From: CAYMNU01 sp964391885
GTDB taxonomy: Archaea > Altiarchaeota > Altiarchaeia > JAFGQM01
Length of the DNA: 25,651 bases
Assembly (NCBI GenBank): GCA_964391885.1
Contig: CAYMNU010000008.1
Span: 1 to 25,651, forward strand
Reading direction: 5' to 3'
Shown: positions 1 through 8,306 of the stretch, piece by piece
How positions within the stretch are numbered: the first letter of the stretch is position 1
Layout: each line of letters starts with the position of its first letter
Position numbers and translations under genes: made by a program
The notes under the pieces: generated by a model
Told to the model about the DNA's origin: nothing
The model's database searches: none
Seen by the model: only the letters and a program-made list of their open reading frames with translations

Positions 1-37
1 CGATTTTCTTTGTGAGGTTTTTATTGACAGGTTTTCT

Positions 38-57
38 AGATATATCTAGATATATCT
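38..57 (+). promoter_or_regulatory. Tandem palindromes, likely PadR operator
   Basis: Two head-to-tail copies of the perfect 10-bp palindrome AGATATATCT lie at 38-47 and 48-57, ending 4 bp before the ATG at 62. They also form the only TATA-like sequence before the operon. A dimeric PadR protein bound here would block the promoter, so autoregulation is a reasonable inference. The palindromes are seen directly; binding is inferred from position and from the common habit of PadR proteins of binding short A/T-rich palindromes at their own promoter. Confidence 0.6.
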
Positions 58-61
58 TAAT

Positions 62-640
62 ATGGATGAAAGACTTGCCCTGGCGCTTGAAAGGAGCGGG
101 CATGCCGGGATGCTCAGGGATGAAAAAGTCATTGAGACAATCATAGCAGTCCAGGAGGCACTGCTGGATAAATTCCTCGAACGTGGGGACATACGCATAC
201 TAGTTTTAGAAGCGCTTGCCTCGGGACCGAAACACGGCTATGGAATAATGGAGGCTATATCTGTCAGGTTTGACCATCTCTATAAACCAAGCCCGGGCGT
301 CATATACCCGACTTTGCAGGCACTCTGCGACGAGGGCCTCATAAGCTGCGACGAGAAGGTAAAGAAGAAGGATTATGCATTGGGCAAGAAGGGTGAGAAA
401 GAGCTCGCAAAGTTCGAAAAGAGGCTTGACGAGATAAGCGCCCAGTTTAAAGAGTGTGCTGAGGGGGGGGCATTCGCAGAGCGTATGAAGGGGATAACGC
501 CTTTATGGATAGAGCTTGCATATAATGTTTTTTTCAGGCCGAAATCCAAACTAGAAGACAAAAACACCGAGAAGCGGTTTATAGATACTCGGAAGGTGTT
601 GAAAAGGGCTTTGGAGGATATTGAGGGGATATGGAAGTGA
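62..640 (+). CDS. PadR-family transcriptional regulator
   Basis: A 192-residue protein with a winged helix-turn-helix at about residues 44-118. The PadR signature is visible as LVLEALASGPKHGYGI followed by SPGVIYPTLQALCDEGLI, then the beta-wing (KVKKKDYALGKKGEKEL). About 40 residues precede the domain, and a helical C-terminal part probably carries the dimer interface. PadR proteins repress transport or resistance genes and release DNA on ligand binding. This gene overlaps the next ATPase gene by 10 nt, so it is the local regulator of the ABC transporter operon. The start at 62 is chosen because the A/T-rich palindromes lie directly upstream. The inducing ligand cannot be told from sequence. 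Confidence 0.88.
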   Translation: MDERLALALERSGHAGMLRDEKVIETIIAVQEALLDKFLERGDIRILVLEALASGPKHGYGIMEAISVRFDHLYKPSPGVIYPTLQALCDEGLISCDEKVKKKDYALGKKGEKELAKFEKRLDEISAQFKECAEGGAFAERMKGITPLWIELAYNVFFRPKSKLEDKNTEKRFIDTRKVLKRALEDIEGIWK

Positions 641-1353
641 ACCAATGCATATTGAGTATGGAAGACGTCTGGAAGGTCTACCTCATGGGAAAAGTTGAAG
701 TCCCGGCAGTCAGGGGAGTGAATTTTTGCGCTGACAAGGGGGAATATGTCTCTATAATGGGCCCGAGCGGCAGTGGGAAATCCACACTGCTGAACTTGAT
801 AGGGGTTTTGGATACACCCACCGTAGGGAAGATATCATTAAGCGGTATTGACATCTCATTGCTGAGCGAGAACGAGTTGGCGCGCATAAGGAGAAAGCTG
901 ATAGGGTTTGTCTTCCAGACTTTCAACCTTATGCCTTCGTTAAGCGCAAGAGAGAATGTGGCGCTCCCAATGCGCTTTGACGGCTATCCCAGGTCCGTTG
1001 CGCACCAAAAGGCTGATGCCCTCCTTGGACTCGTAGGCCTTGAGAACAGGGTAGAGCATAAGCCCAATGAGCTGTCGGGGGGTGAACGCCAGAGGGTGGC
1101 AATAGCGCGCTCGCTGATAAATGACCCGCACATTATACTCGCCGATGAGCCCACCGGCAACCTGGACCAGAAAAGCGGGCAAAAAGTAATTGAGCTCCTT
1201 GAGGGCCTTAACCGAAGCGGTATGACCCTCATAATCATCACGCACGACGGCGAGTTGGCTAAAAGGGCTGAAAAACAGCTCCGCATAGTGGACGGGCGCT
1301 TCGTGGACGCCAGTCATAATAACTCTAACAACAATAAAAAGGTACAAAAATGA
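631..1353 (+). CDS. ABC transporter ATP-binding protein, MacB/LolD type
   Basis: A 240-residue nucleotide-binding subunit. Visible motifs are Walker A GPSGSGKST (44-52), Q-loop Gln96 in FVFQTFN, ABC signature LSGGERQ (148-154), Walker B with IILADEPTGNLD (168-179) and switch His205. The TGNLD after Walker B and the FQ.FNL Q-loop are typical of the MacB/LolD/FtsE subfamily, whose partners are FtsX-like permeases that drive extracytoplasmic work or export rather than classical uptake. Two such permeases follow in the same operon. The gene overlaps padR by 10 nt and the next gene by 4 nt (ATGA). Met10 (nt 658) is an alternative start. The Asn-rich and Lys-rich tail is probably disordered. Confidence 0.93.
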   Translation: MEVNQCILSMEDVWKVYLMGKVEVPAVRGVNFCADKGEYVSIMGPSGSGKSTLLNLIGVLDTPTVGKISLSGIDISLLSENELARIRRKLIGFVFQTFNLMPSLSARENVALPMRFDGYPRSVAHQKADALLGLVGLENRVEHKPNELSGGERQRVAIARSLINDPHIILADEPTGNLDQKSGQKVIELLEGLNRSGMTLIIITHDGELAKRAEKQLRIVDGRFVDASHNNSNNNKKVQK

Positions 1354-2891
1354 AAAAATATCTTGTTTTGGCTTTGTTCGCGGTTTTGGGAACGGCTCTC
1401 GCAACTCCTTCCCTGAGCTTGAACTATGAAGTGTCGCCTGCGAGTTTAAACCCAGGGGGCAGTGGGCAGATAATACTAAGTGTGGCAAACGCCGGCATCA
1501 GTGATGCCGATAATGTGAGGGTAACCCTCACAAGCAGGTCATACGGCATAGCCGTGGTCTCGGGGAGGGCGGACCTAGAAACGGTTTCCGCGCTTTCCGC
1601 ATCGTCGGGAGCTTTTGCGATAAGGGCTTTGGATTCTACCAAGCCCGGGACTTATATCCTAGATGCCAAAGGTACCTATAAGTACGGGACAGAGACCGGC
1701 AGTTTTACAGTAAGCATACCTGTTGTCGTTGGCTACCGCTCAGGTCTTGTGATATTTGCGGCAGACACCCAGATAACGCCGGGGGCGACAGAAAATATTC
1801 TGATAAACATACAGAATATGGGCAAGGGCGAGATAAAGGACCTGATAGTGACATTGTCAAACACCAACACCCTAGTATATACGATTGGTGATGTTCGGAG
1901 GAGCATAAGCTCAATAGGCACTGGCGATATCGAAGAAGCCAACTTCCGAATCAGGGCTAGCGACTCCGTAACGCCGGGGATTGAATCGCTGTTGCTATCC
2001 GTGACTTACACGGATGCTGCAGGTAGCACGCAGACCGACACACAGCCCATAGCCGTCACAGTTGTCGATGCGGGGACAGAGCTTGTAATCGATAGTATCG
2101 AGTCAAACCTTGAGCCGGGAAAAACAGGTTCGGTGAGGATAGGCGTGCGTAATGTAGGTAGTTCGAATCTTGAGAACCTTTATTTCTCGTTGAGCCCGCA
2201 CATAAACTTTGTCCCCAATCAAAATGCAGCGATGGGGAGTGAGTATTTCTCGGTAAGTGCAGGTGATTCTATACGTATCAGGGGTTCAAACGAGAAGCTA
2301 TTAGACAGGCTGAATTCCGGTGAAATCGGGCACATAGAATTTGAGTTTTATGTGCTGCAGGATGCAGAGGCCGTGCCGGTTTCGTCTGTCCTTTCGATAA
2401 CCTACCAGCATGAGGGAGGGAAAAAGCAGTTCAGCGACTCAAAGCCTCTTGGGATACCGGTCGATGGGAGCGTGGACCTCAGGATTATAGACAAAAGTAT
2501 CGACAGGAGAAGCGGGGAAATTGAAATAGACATCGCCAACTACGGGAACAAGGATGCGGATGCGGTAAGAGTCGAAGCCTGGAGCGGCGGAAAGCTGTTC
2601 GGAACAGGATACACGGACAAAATACGGCCAAACAGGCATAAGGTCTTCAGGTTCGGCTTGCCAGATAGTACTGATGTCATAATAAGGATAAGCCATAAAG
2701 ACTATAGCTCCGAGAGTGATGAAATAGTCAATGAGGAAAGGATTGCTTTTGAAAGCTCGGAGATTGCACAGGAAGAAGGAGACGGAACCTGGGCATTGCT
2801 TGTTTTGTTTGCAATCGGCGTTATAGTTCTAGTACTATGGAGACGGCGAAGCCAGAACAAGGTAAAGATAGACGTGAGCAAATACAAATAA
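1350..2891 (+). CDS. Secreted CARDB/COG1361-type protein with C-terminal membrane anchor
   Basis: 513 residues. An N-terminal signal peptide (MKKYLVLALFAVLGTALA) is followed by several beta-sandwich repeats of the CARDB/COG1361 kind, recognisable by motifs such as NPGGSGQIILSVANAG, NMGKGEIKDL, NVGSSNLENL and NYGNKDADAV. A single membrane helix lies near 481-497, followed by a short Arg/Lys-rich cytoplasmic tail. The bulk would therefore face outward. It begins 4 nt inside the ABC ATPase gene and is followed at once by two permease genes, so it is probably the extracytoplasmic partner of the transporter, in the place where bacteria have a MacA-like adaptor. That role is inferred from gene order only. 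Confidence 0.8.
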   Translation: MKKYLVLALFAVLGTALATPSLSLNYEVSPASLNPGGSGQIILSVANAGISDADNVRVTLTSRSYGIAVVSGRADLETVSALSASSGAFAIRALDSTKPGTYILDAKGTYKYGTETGSFTVSIPVVVGYRSGLVIFAADTQITPGATENILINIQNMGKGEIKDLIVTLSNTNTLVYTIGDVRRSISSIGTGDIEEANFRIRASDSVTPGIESLLLSVTYTDAAGSTQTDTQPIAVTVVDAGTELVIDSIESNLEPGKTGSVRIGVRNVGSSNLENLYFSLSPHINFVPNQNAAMGSEYFSVSAGDSIRIRGSNEKLLDRLNSGEIGHIEFEFYVLQDAEAVPVSSVLSITYQHEGGKKQFSDSKPLGIPVDGSVDLRIIDKSIDRRSGEIEIDIANYGNKDADAVRVEAWSGGKLFGTGYTDKIRPNRHKVFRFGLPDSTDVIIRISHKDYSSESDEIVNEERIAFESSEIAQEEGDGTWALLVLFAIGVIVLVLWRRRSQNKVKIDVSKYK

Positions 2892-2897
2892 GCAAGG

Positions 2898-4016
2898 ATG
2901 CTCCTGGACATGTCGCTCCGGTCACTCTGGCGAAACAAGGTTAGGAGTGGCCTTACCATAATGGGCATAGTGCTCGCCATAGCTGCGATTGTTGCACTCG
3001 GCTCTTTCTCTGAGGGAATTAGCGGCCTAGTGAACGAGCAGCTTAAGTTTGCATCCGGTTTCATCTCAGTGCAGGAAGCCGGGCAGAGTAGCAGCACCCA
3101 AGGCCCTCCGGGAATGAATAGCAAAGTGCCCATAGAGCTTGTGGATGAGATACTGCAGATAGACGGAGTCAGGGATGCGAGCCCGGGTATCTTTGCCATG
3201 GATCCGGGCAGCAGTCTCTTTATAGTCGGGGTTTCCCTGGACGACACCGAATACTTTAGCCTGCAAAACATCGATTTCAAGGAAGGTGACTGGCCCGAGC
3301 CTGATGAGAAGGGACTTGCTATCGGGCACGCCCTGGCCGAAACTGCAGGGCTAAGAATGGGTGATGAAGTGGTTATAAAAGGGGATAGTTATACGGTGGC
3401 TGGAATCTTAGAGGAAATGGGTGGTTTTATGGATTTGGGCGCCATAACCTCTTTCAGTGCCGCTTCAGATACCTTTGATTTTGGGGATTGGGCCTCCATG
3501 ATAATGGTCGAGCCGTTTGATCTCAATGATATGGATAGGATAGCAAACGAAATTGAAAGCCTCAACGATGATATAGAAGCAAGTACTCCGGGTGAAAGAG
3601 CTAGGCAGGCTGCAGACACCACTGCCACGATAAGTATATTCACTTTGGGAATAGGTGTCATTGCATCACTAGTGGCTTCAATCGGGATTATAAACACCAT
3701 GGTCATGATAGTACTAGAGAGGAAGAAAGAATTTGGAGTTATGAAGGCCCTTGGGGCTGAAAGTAGGGTTATGCTCACGATGGTTATACAGGAAGCGGCG
3801 ATTTTGGGGGTAATCGGCGGCGTGATTGGAATAGGTATAGGTGTAGTGGGGAGCGGCATATTAAACGCAGCATATCCCTTCCCCATAGCCTCGATAAGCC
3901 CAAGGCTGGTGATAATAAGTTTTGTTTACAGTATAATGCTTGCGGTGTTGGCGGCTTTGTATCCCGCATACCAGGCGATAAAGCTAGACGCTGTGGAGGC
4001 TATGAGATCGGAATGA
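2898..4016 (+). CDS. FtsX/MacB-family ABC transporter permease (first of two)
   Basis: 372 residues with the MacB plan. A first membrane helix (about 15-37, after the basic SLRSLWRNKVRSGLT motif) is followed by a large extracytoplasmic domain of about 220 residues. Three C-terminal helices form the FtsX domain, with the conserved cytoplasmic stretch ERKKEFGVMKALGA between helices 2 and 3. The C-terminus (YPAYQAIKLDAVEAMRSE) matches the family ending. The start at 2898 follows a purine-rich AAGG; Met5 is also possible. It overlaps the next permease gene by 4 nt. With its neighbour it probably forms a heterodimer coupled to the upstream ATPase. Substrate unknown. Confidence 0.92.
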   Translation: MLLDMSLRSLWRNKVRSGLTIMGIVLAIAAIVALGSFSEGISGLVNEQLKFASGFISVQEAGQSSSTQGPPGMNSKVPIELVDEILQIDGVRDASPGIFAMDPGSSLFIVGVSLDDTEYFSLQNIDFKEGDWPEPDEKGLAIGHALAETAGLRMGDEVVIKGDSYTVAGILEEMGGFMDLGAITSFSAASDTFDFGDWASMIMVEPFDLNDMDRIANEIESLNDDIEASTPGERARQAADTTATISIFTLGIGVIASLVASIGIINTMVMIVLERKKEFGVMKALGAESRVMLTMVIQEAAILGVIGGVIGIGIGVVGSGILNAAYPFPIASISPRLVIISFVYSIMLAVLAALYPAYQAIKLDAVEAMRSE

Positions 4017-5113
4017 TGCTGGATTTGGTGCTACGGCAGCTGGGAAGGCGAAAGGGACGGGCTGCACTTACTATAGCAGGAATAGCCATCGGCATATTAC
4101 TGGTGGCAACCCTAAGCTCGTTTTCCGAGGGCATAAACAGCATTATAGGCTCGGAACTTGCCCTTCTTTCAGGGAAGATAACAATTACTGCGGAGGGGAT
4201 AAGCTTCCAAAACTATCAAGCTAGTGAAATCGATGATTTTATTCTTGAGGAACTAGAGGGGCTTTCGGGAGTTGAGGCTGCAACGGGTATAGTAATAGGT
4301 TCCGTCCCGGGAGTCGGAGACATATACGGCATTAGAATGAGCGATGTCGAGCTCCTGAATCTAGACGTCGATGCAAAGGAAGGAAGATTCCCTGAAGAGG
4401 GGGTCGATGAGCTGGCATTGGGCATCTTTTATTCTGAAAACAGCGGTTTGAGGACCGGAGACGAGATAACAGTAAGAGGAAAGAAATACCCGATAATCGG
4501 GGTTATGGGTGAAACCGGGACTGAGGAGGACTATGGTATCGTCACCTCGTTTGAGCCTGCACAGGAAATTCTTCGGAAAGAGGGCAAAGTCACAATAATA
4601 ATTGTAACTCCCGTAATTGTAGAAAATGTGGAATCTCTTGCGAGAGAGATAGAGACTATGTATGACGAGCTTTCGGTGATGACCGACAAGGACGCTGCAA
4701 GGGAGGCTGAGAAATTCACAGGCCAGCTTAGTGCACTGACATTCGCAGTTGGCTCAATAGCCGCACTCATAGCGGGCTTGGGCATAATGAACGTCATGTT
4801 CATGAGCGTCAGGGAGAGGAGGCGGGAAATTGGAGTCATGAAGGCCCTGGGGGCGACGACAAATGAGATCCTTGGACAAGTCATGCTTGAAGCTATAACC
4901 ATAACATTAATCGGTGAGATTATCGGCCTTGTTTTAAGTTTTGGGGCTGTTGCGGCTATAAACAGCGTGTCGGGACAGGTTTCTGCGGTGATAACGCCGG
5001 GGCTTTTGATAAACATCACTATTTTTGCCCTCTCGCTTGCGATAGTGAGTGGCCTGCTGCCTGCGAGAGAGGCTGCGAGGCTCCAACCCGCGGTCGTACT
5101 GAGGTATGAATAG
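4013..5113 (+). CDS. FtsX/MacB-family ABC transporter permease (second of two)
   Basis: 366 residues, a divergent paralogue of the preceding permease. It has an N-terminal helix after RQLGRRKGRAALTIAG, an outer domain, and three C-terminal helices with RERRREIGVMKALGATTNEI between the first two. It ends with the family-typical LLPAREAARLQPAVVLRYE. It shares an ATGA overlap with the upstream gene and is the last gene of the operon, with 46 bp separating it from the next CDS. Two different permeases beside one ATPase suggest a heterodimeric transmembrane core. Confidence 0.92.
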   Translation: MMLDLVLRQLGRRKGRAALTIAGIAIGILLVATLSSFSEGINSIIGSELALLSGKITITAEGISFQNYQASEIDDFILEELEGLSGVEAATGIVIGSVPGVGDIYGIRMSDVELLNLDVDAKEGRFPEEGVDELALGIFYSENSGLRTGDEITVRGKKYPIIGVMGETGTEEDYGIVTSFEPAQEILRKEGKVTIIIVTPVIVENVESLAREIETMYDELSVMTDKDAAREAEKFTGQLSALTFAVGSIAALIAGLGIMNVMFMSVRERRREIGVMKALGATTNEILGQVMLEAITITLIGEIIGLVLSFGAVAAINSVSGQVSAVITPGLLINITIFALSLAIVSGLLPAREAARLQPAVVLRYE

Positions 5114-5132
5114 GTGCTTTTTAGGGTCTTTG

Positions 5133-5142
5133 TGTATAATTA
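5133..5142 (+). promoter_or_regulatory. TATA-like box before the beta-propeller gene
   Basis: GTATAATTAA is centred about 22 nt before the ATG at 5160, in a 46-bp gap. The spacing fits a leaderless or nearly leaderless archaeal transcript separate from the ABC operon. Confidence 0.4.
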
Positions 5143-5159
5143 AGTAGACCAATACGAAA

Positions 5160-8100
5160 ATGCTGGCCAGAACACTCGCTATCCTGATTTTGTTTTCTTT
5201 CTTTGTTGGCATTGCCAGTGCTGATACAGACCAGGTTAGGCTAGAAGTAGTTATGGCCCGTGATGCTTATGAGACTAAGGGCTCGGTAGTTATACGCGGC
5301 GAAGTCAAGAACCTGCACGCAAGCAGGTCTGTGAGTGACATACGAGTCAGTGTAGATGCCGAAAGCGGTTTGAGCTTCAGCCCCGCCGAGCAGTTTTTGG
5401 ATATTCCCTATAACGGCAAAAAATCATTCAGCATAACAGTAACTGGAAGCGTTAAGGTGAAAACCAGGCTGACTGTGCGTGCGAGCGGGGAAAATACTGA
5501 TTTTTATTCGATCTCCGGAGATAGCGCCTCTGTTTACCTCTACCCTCCCGAAACCAAGATAAAGATAACGGACCCGCCGAGCGAGCTAAGGCTTGTCGTT
5601 GATGAGATAAGCCCGAGTATGCCTGCAAAGTTTGATGCAATAGTTAAGAACACGGGCGCTGAGAACGTGGAAAAAGTGGGCATCTCGCTTAGCTACGATG
5701 AATCATCGCTCTCCTGCAGCGCAGACAGCAAAAAAGTCAACATACAAAGCGGCATTTCTGCGAGTTTCTCGGTCAGTTGCAACAACGCCAGCGACGGCAA
5801 GCGTGTCAGGGTCACTGCAAGCGACGAGTACGGCGTTGCAACAGACTTCAGGGAGATAACCTTTAGGTTTATTGAGAGGGCGAAACCGCCTGAAGCTGTA
5901 ATAGTTGGAAATGTCAGCGAAGTTGGTATTGGTGAATCCATAGGGGCAATAGAACTGCCGCCCGAGCCTGAATTCTGGCCGATGTTCAGAGGAAACATTA
6001 TGAGAACCGGGTATTCCGGTAAGGGAGGGGACATGGGCGGGGACCATCTTGTGGCCTGGACCTATACGGCACCAAATGGTATTTTCGGCAGCCTAGCAGT
6101 GGGCGATATAACAGGTGACGGGCTGCCTGAAGTTGTGGTGCCCGTAGTAAAGAGAGATGGGGAAACTACAGATACTTTGCTTGTGTTAAACAATAAAGGG
6201 GAGCGCCTCTGGAGTTTCAGGACTGATTTGGGTATTTTCTCATCGCCGGCGCTCGGTGACCTAAACAAGGATGGTTTCCTAGATATTGTCTTTGGTACGA
6301 ACTGCGGAAGGGCCTACGCGCTTAGCGGCAGGACAAATGAGGTTATGTGGGTTATAGAGCATCCAATGGGCTTATTCAGGTCATCGCCCCTACTATTTGA
6401 CCTGAGCGGAGATGGTAGCCTTGACGTATTCATGGGTTCAGACAAAGGCCTTTATGCGATAAATGGTGAGAGTGGTATAGTCATGTGGCTATATCCTACG
6501 GCTGCCGAAGTTTCATCATCGCCGGCCATAGGGAACGTCGATTCCGATGATAATCTGGAAATCGTGTTTGCCTCCGGAGATGGTGTGATATATGCGCTTG
6601 ATTGGAACGGCGAGCTGAGCTGGGCGCTTGAGACTGGGTCGGAAATAATTTACTCATCCCCTGCAATTTCGGCGGACGGGCGTGTGATGATAGGCACAAG
6701 TGATGGAAGGCTTCTGATAATAAAGGGAGGCAAGATTGAAAAGACTTACAATACAGGATCTATAATACGCGGCTCTCCGGGACTTGCGGAAGCCGATTTC
6801 GGGGGCATTATTGTTTTCGGTACATATAGGGAAGAGGAACTGCAGGGCGCGTATGTGAAAAAGCCGGAGAATAAAATTCATGCAATAGATATGAGTGGGG
6901 GGCTTCTTTGGGAAAAAGAAACAGACGGTTGGGGCGTTTTCTCTTCGCCGGTACTCGCAGACATAGACAGGGACGGCCGCTTGGAAGTGCTGATTGGTAC
7001 GAGAGAAGGCAGGCTTTATGCCCTGGACTTGGAGACGGGGGGAGAGAAGTGGAACTATTTTGGAGGGAGCGGAATGCTCGCATCCCCGGCTATTGCAGAC
7101 TTTGACGGGGATGGGAATATGGGAGTGCTTGTGGCCTACAGGTTCAGCAACCAGGTCAAGCTTTTAAGGTCGCCGGATAAGGCGGATTTGCTTATCGATT
7201 CCATTAGGTTCTCGGATATGTTCCCAAAGAATAATGAGTTTATCAATGTCAGTGTCACAGTCCGGAACCGCGGGGTGCGTCCCGCCGGGAGTTTCAACGT
7301 CAGCCTTTACAAGCGGTTTGGGGACTTTGATTATCCCGCAGGGAAAAAGTCTGTCGCAGGTCTCGAGCCTGGTGAAAGCAGGGAGCTGGTATTTGAATGG
7401 CAGACGCAGATAAGCTCCGACGAGCTGGGTGCATACGCTATAGCAGACGCAGATGGGGAGGTTATTGAATCAGACAAAACAAACAATAGGTTCTATTCCA
7501 AGTTCCTGAACGACCTTGAGCTTATTGATTATGCATCCCCAGAGGGGGCTGCGGAAATGAAATCTAGCAAGAAGCTCAGTGTAACTGCCAGGGTGTTAAA
7601 TAGAGGCAGGCATGATGCAAAAACTGATATTGCAGTCTTTGCGCTCAGGGAAGAAGAGGCATTCGAGCTTGCCAGAAAAAGCTTTGATTTTGGCCCGGAT
7701 GAGGAGAGGGAGATAATGCTGGAATTCACATATGATCCCTCACAAAACTATACCGCTCTGAGGATAGAGCTGGACCCCGATGGGACTATGCAGGAGATTA
7801 ATAAGAGCAATAATATTGCGGAGTGGGAGATAGAGAGATTAGAGGAAGTTATACCAGCACAGCCCAGGAAAACGGTGAGCAGCGATGAGCAGGATTACTT
7901 GGTGCAGGTTATACTTATTGCTGTTGTTGCTGTGATTTTATGGAAAAAGGTCATAAGCAAGAAGATTCGGGAGAGAAGAAAGAAGAAACCGAAGGAGAAG
8001 GAGAAAGTTAAGGAAAAAGAAGCAGAAGGGTCCGGGGAAGAGGATAAGGCTCCGGAAGTGGAAACGCTGGAGGATAGGATTTCAGAGGAAGTTCCCATGA

Positions 8101-8306
8101 TAAATATAGGTAACGAGCAGGGTGCAGATAGGGAACTTGATGAGCTCCATAAGAAGAAAGAAGATATAGAAAAGATGATTGAGATTACAAAGACCAAGTA
8201 TTACAAAAGGCAGATAAATGAGGAGACTTACATTCAATTGGTCAAAGAGAACCAGCAAAATCTAATAAAAATAGAGGCTGAAATAGCCAGGAGAAAGGGG
8301 ACTTAA
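5160..8306 (+). CDS. Large membrane-anchored beta-propeller/CARDB surface protein
   Basis: 1048 residues. A signal peptide (1-20) precedes beta-sandwich regions (about 25-240). A beta-propeller follows at about 271-670, opening with WPMFRGN..RTGYS (the usual lead-in of PQQ/BamB-like propellers). Its blades carry GDxxGDGxxEVV-type FG-GAP motifs such as GDITGDGLPEVV, GDLNKDGFLDIVFG, ADIDRDGRLEVLIG and ADFDGDGN, which probably bind Ca2+. Two more CARDB-like domains (about 675-785 and 790-890) lead to a membrane helix (about 914-930). A Lys/Glu-rich cytoplasmic segment and a predicted coiled coil (about 988-1045) close the protein. It would be an outward-facing adhesin or scaffold with an inner tail long enough to bind partners. 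Ligand unknown. It converges on pyrG with a 4-bp overlap. Confidence 0.82.
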   Translation: MLARTLAILILFSFFVGIASADTDQVRLEVVMARDAYETKGSVVIRGEVKNLHASRSVSDIRVSVDAESGLSFSPAEQFLDIPYNGKKSFSITVTGSVKVKTRLTVRASGENTDFYSISGDSASVYLYPPETKIKITDPPSELRLVVDEISPSMPAKFDAIVKNTGAENVEKVGISLSYDESSLSCSADSKKVNIQSGISASFSVSCNNASDGKRVRVTASDEYGVATDFREITFRFIERAKPPEAVIVGNVSEVGIGESIGAIELPPEPEFWPMFRGNIMRTGYSGKGGDMGGDHLVAWTYTAPNGIFGSLAVGDITGDGLPEVVVPVVKRDGETTDTLLVLNNKGERLWSFRTDLGIFSSPALGDLNKDGFLDIVFGTNCGRAYALSGRTNEVMWVIEHPMGLFRSSPLLFDLSGDGSLDVFMGSDKGLYAINGESGIVMWLYPTAAEVSSSPAIGNVDSDDNLEIVFASGDGVIYALDWNGELSWALETGSEIIYSSPAISADGRVMIGTSDGRLLIIKGGKIEKTYNTGSIIRGSPGLAEADFGGIIVFGTYREEELQGAYVKKPENKIHAIDMSGGLLWEKETDGWGVFSSPVLADIDRDGRLEVLIGTREGRLYALDLETGGEKWNYFGGSGMLASPAIADFDGDGNMGVLVAYRFSNQVKLLRSPDKADLLIDSIRFSDMFPKNNEFINVSVTVRNRGVRPAGSFNVSLYKRFGDFDYPAGKKSVAGLEPGESRELVFEWQTQISSDELGAYAIADADGEVIESDKTNNRFYSKFLNDLELIDYASPEGAAEMKSSKKLSVTARVLNRGRHDAKTDIAVFALREEEAFELARKSFDFGPDEEREIMLEFTYDPSQNYTALRIELDPDGTMQEINKSNNIAEWEIERLEEVIPAQPRKTVSSDEQDYLVQVILIAVVAVILWKKVISKKIRERRKKKPKEKEKVKEKEAEGSGEEDKAPEVETLEDRISEEVPMINIGNEQGADRELDELHKKKEDIEKMIEITKTKYYKRQINEETYIQLVKENQQNLIKIEAEIARRKGT

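Noticed and set aside
940..1488. 182-codon minus-strand open frame
   Set aside because: It lies opposite the ABC ATPase and the next gene's start, which have clear family motifs. The translated frame has no recognisable domain.
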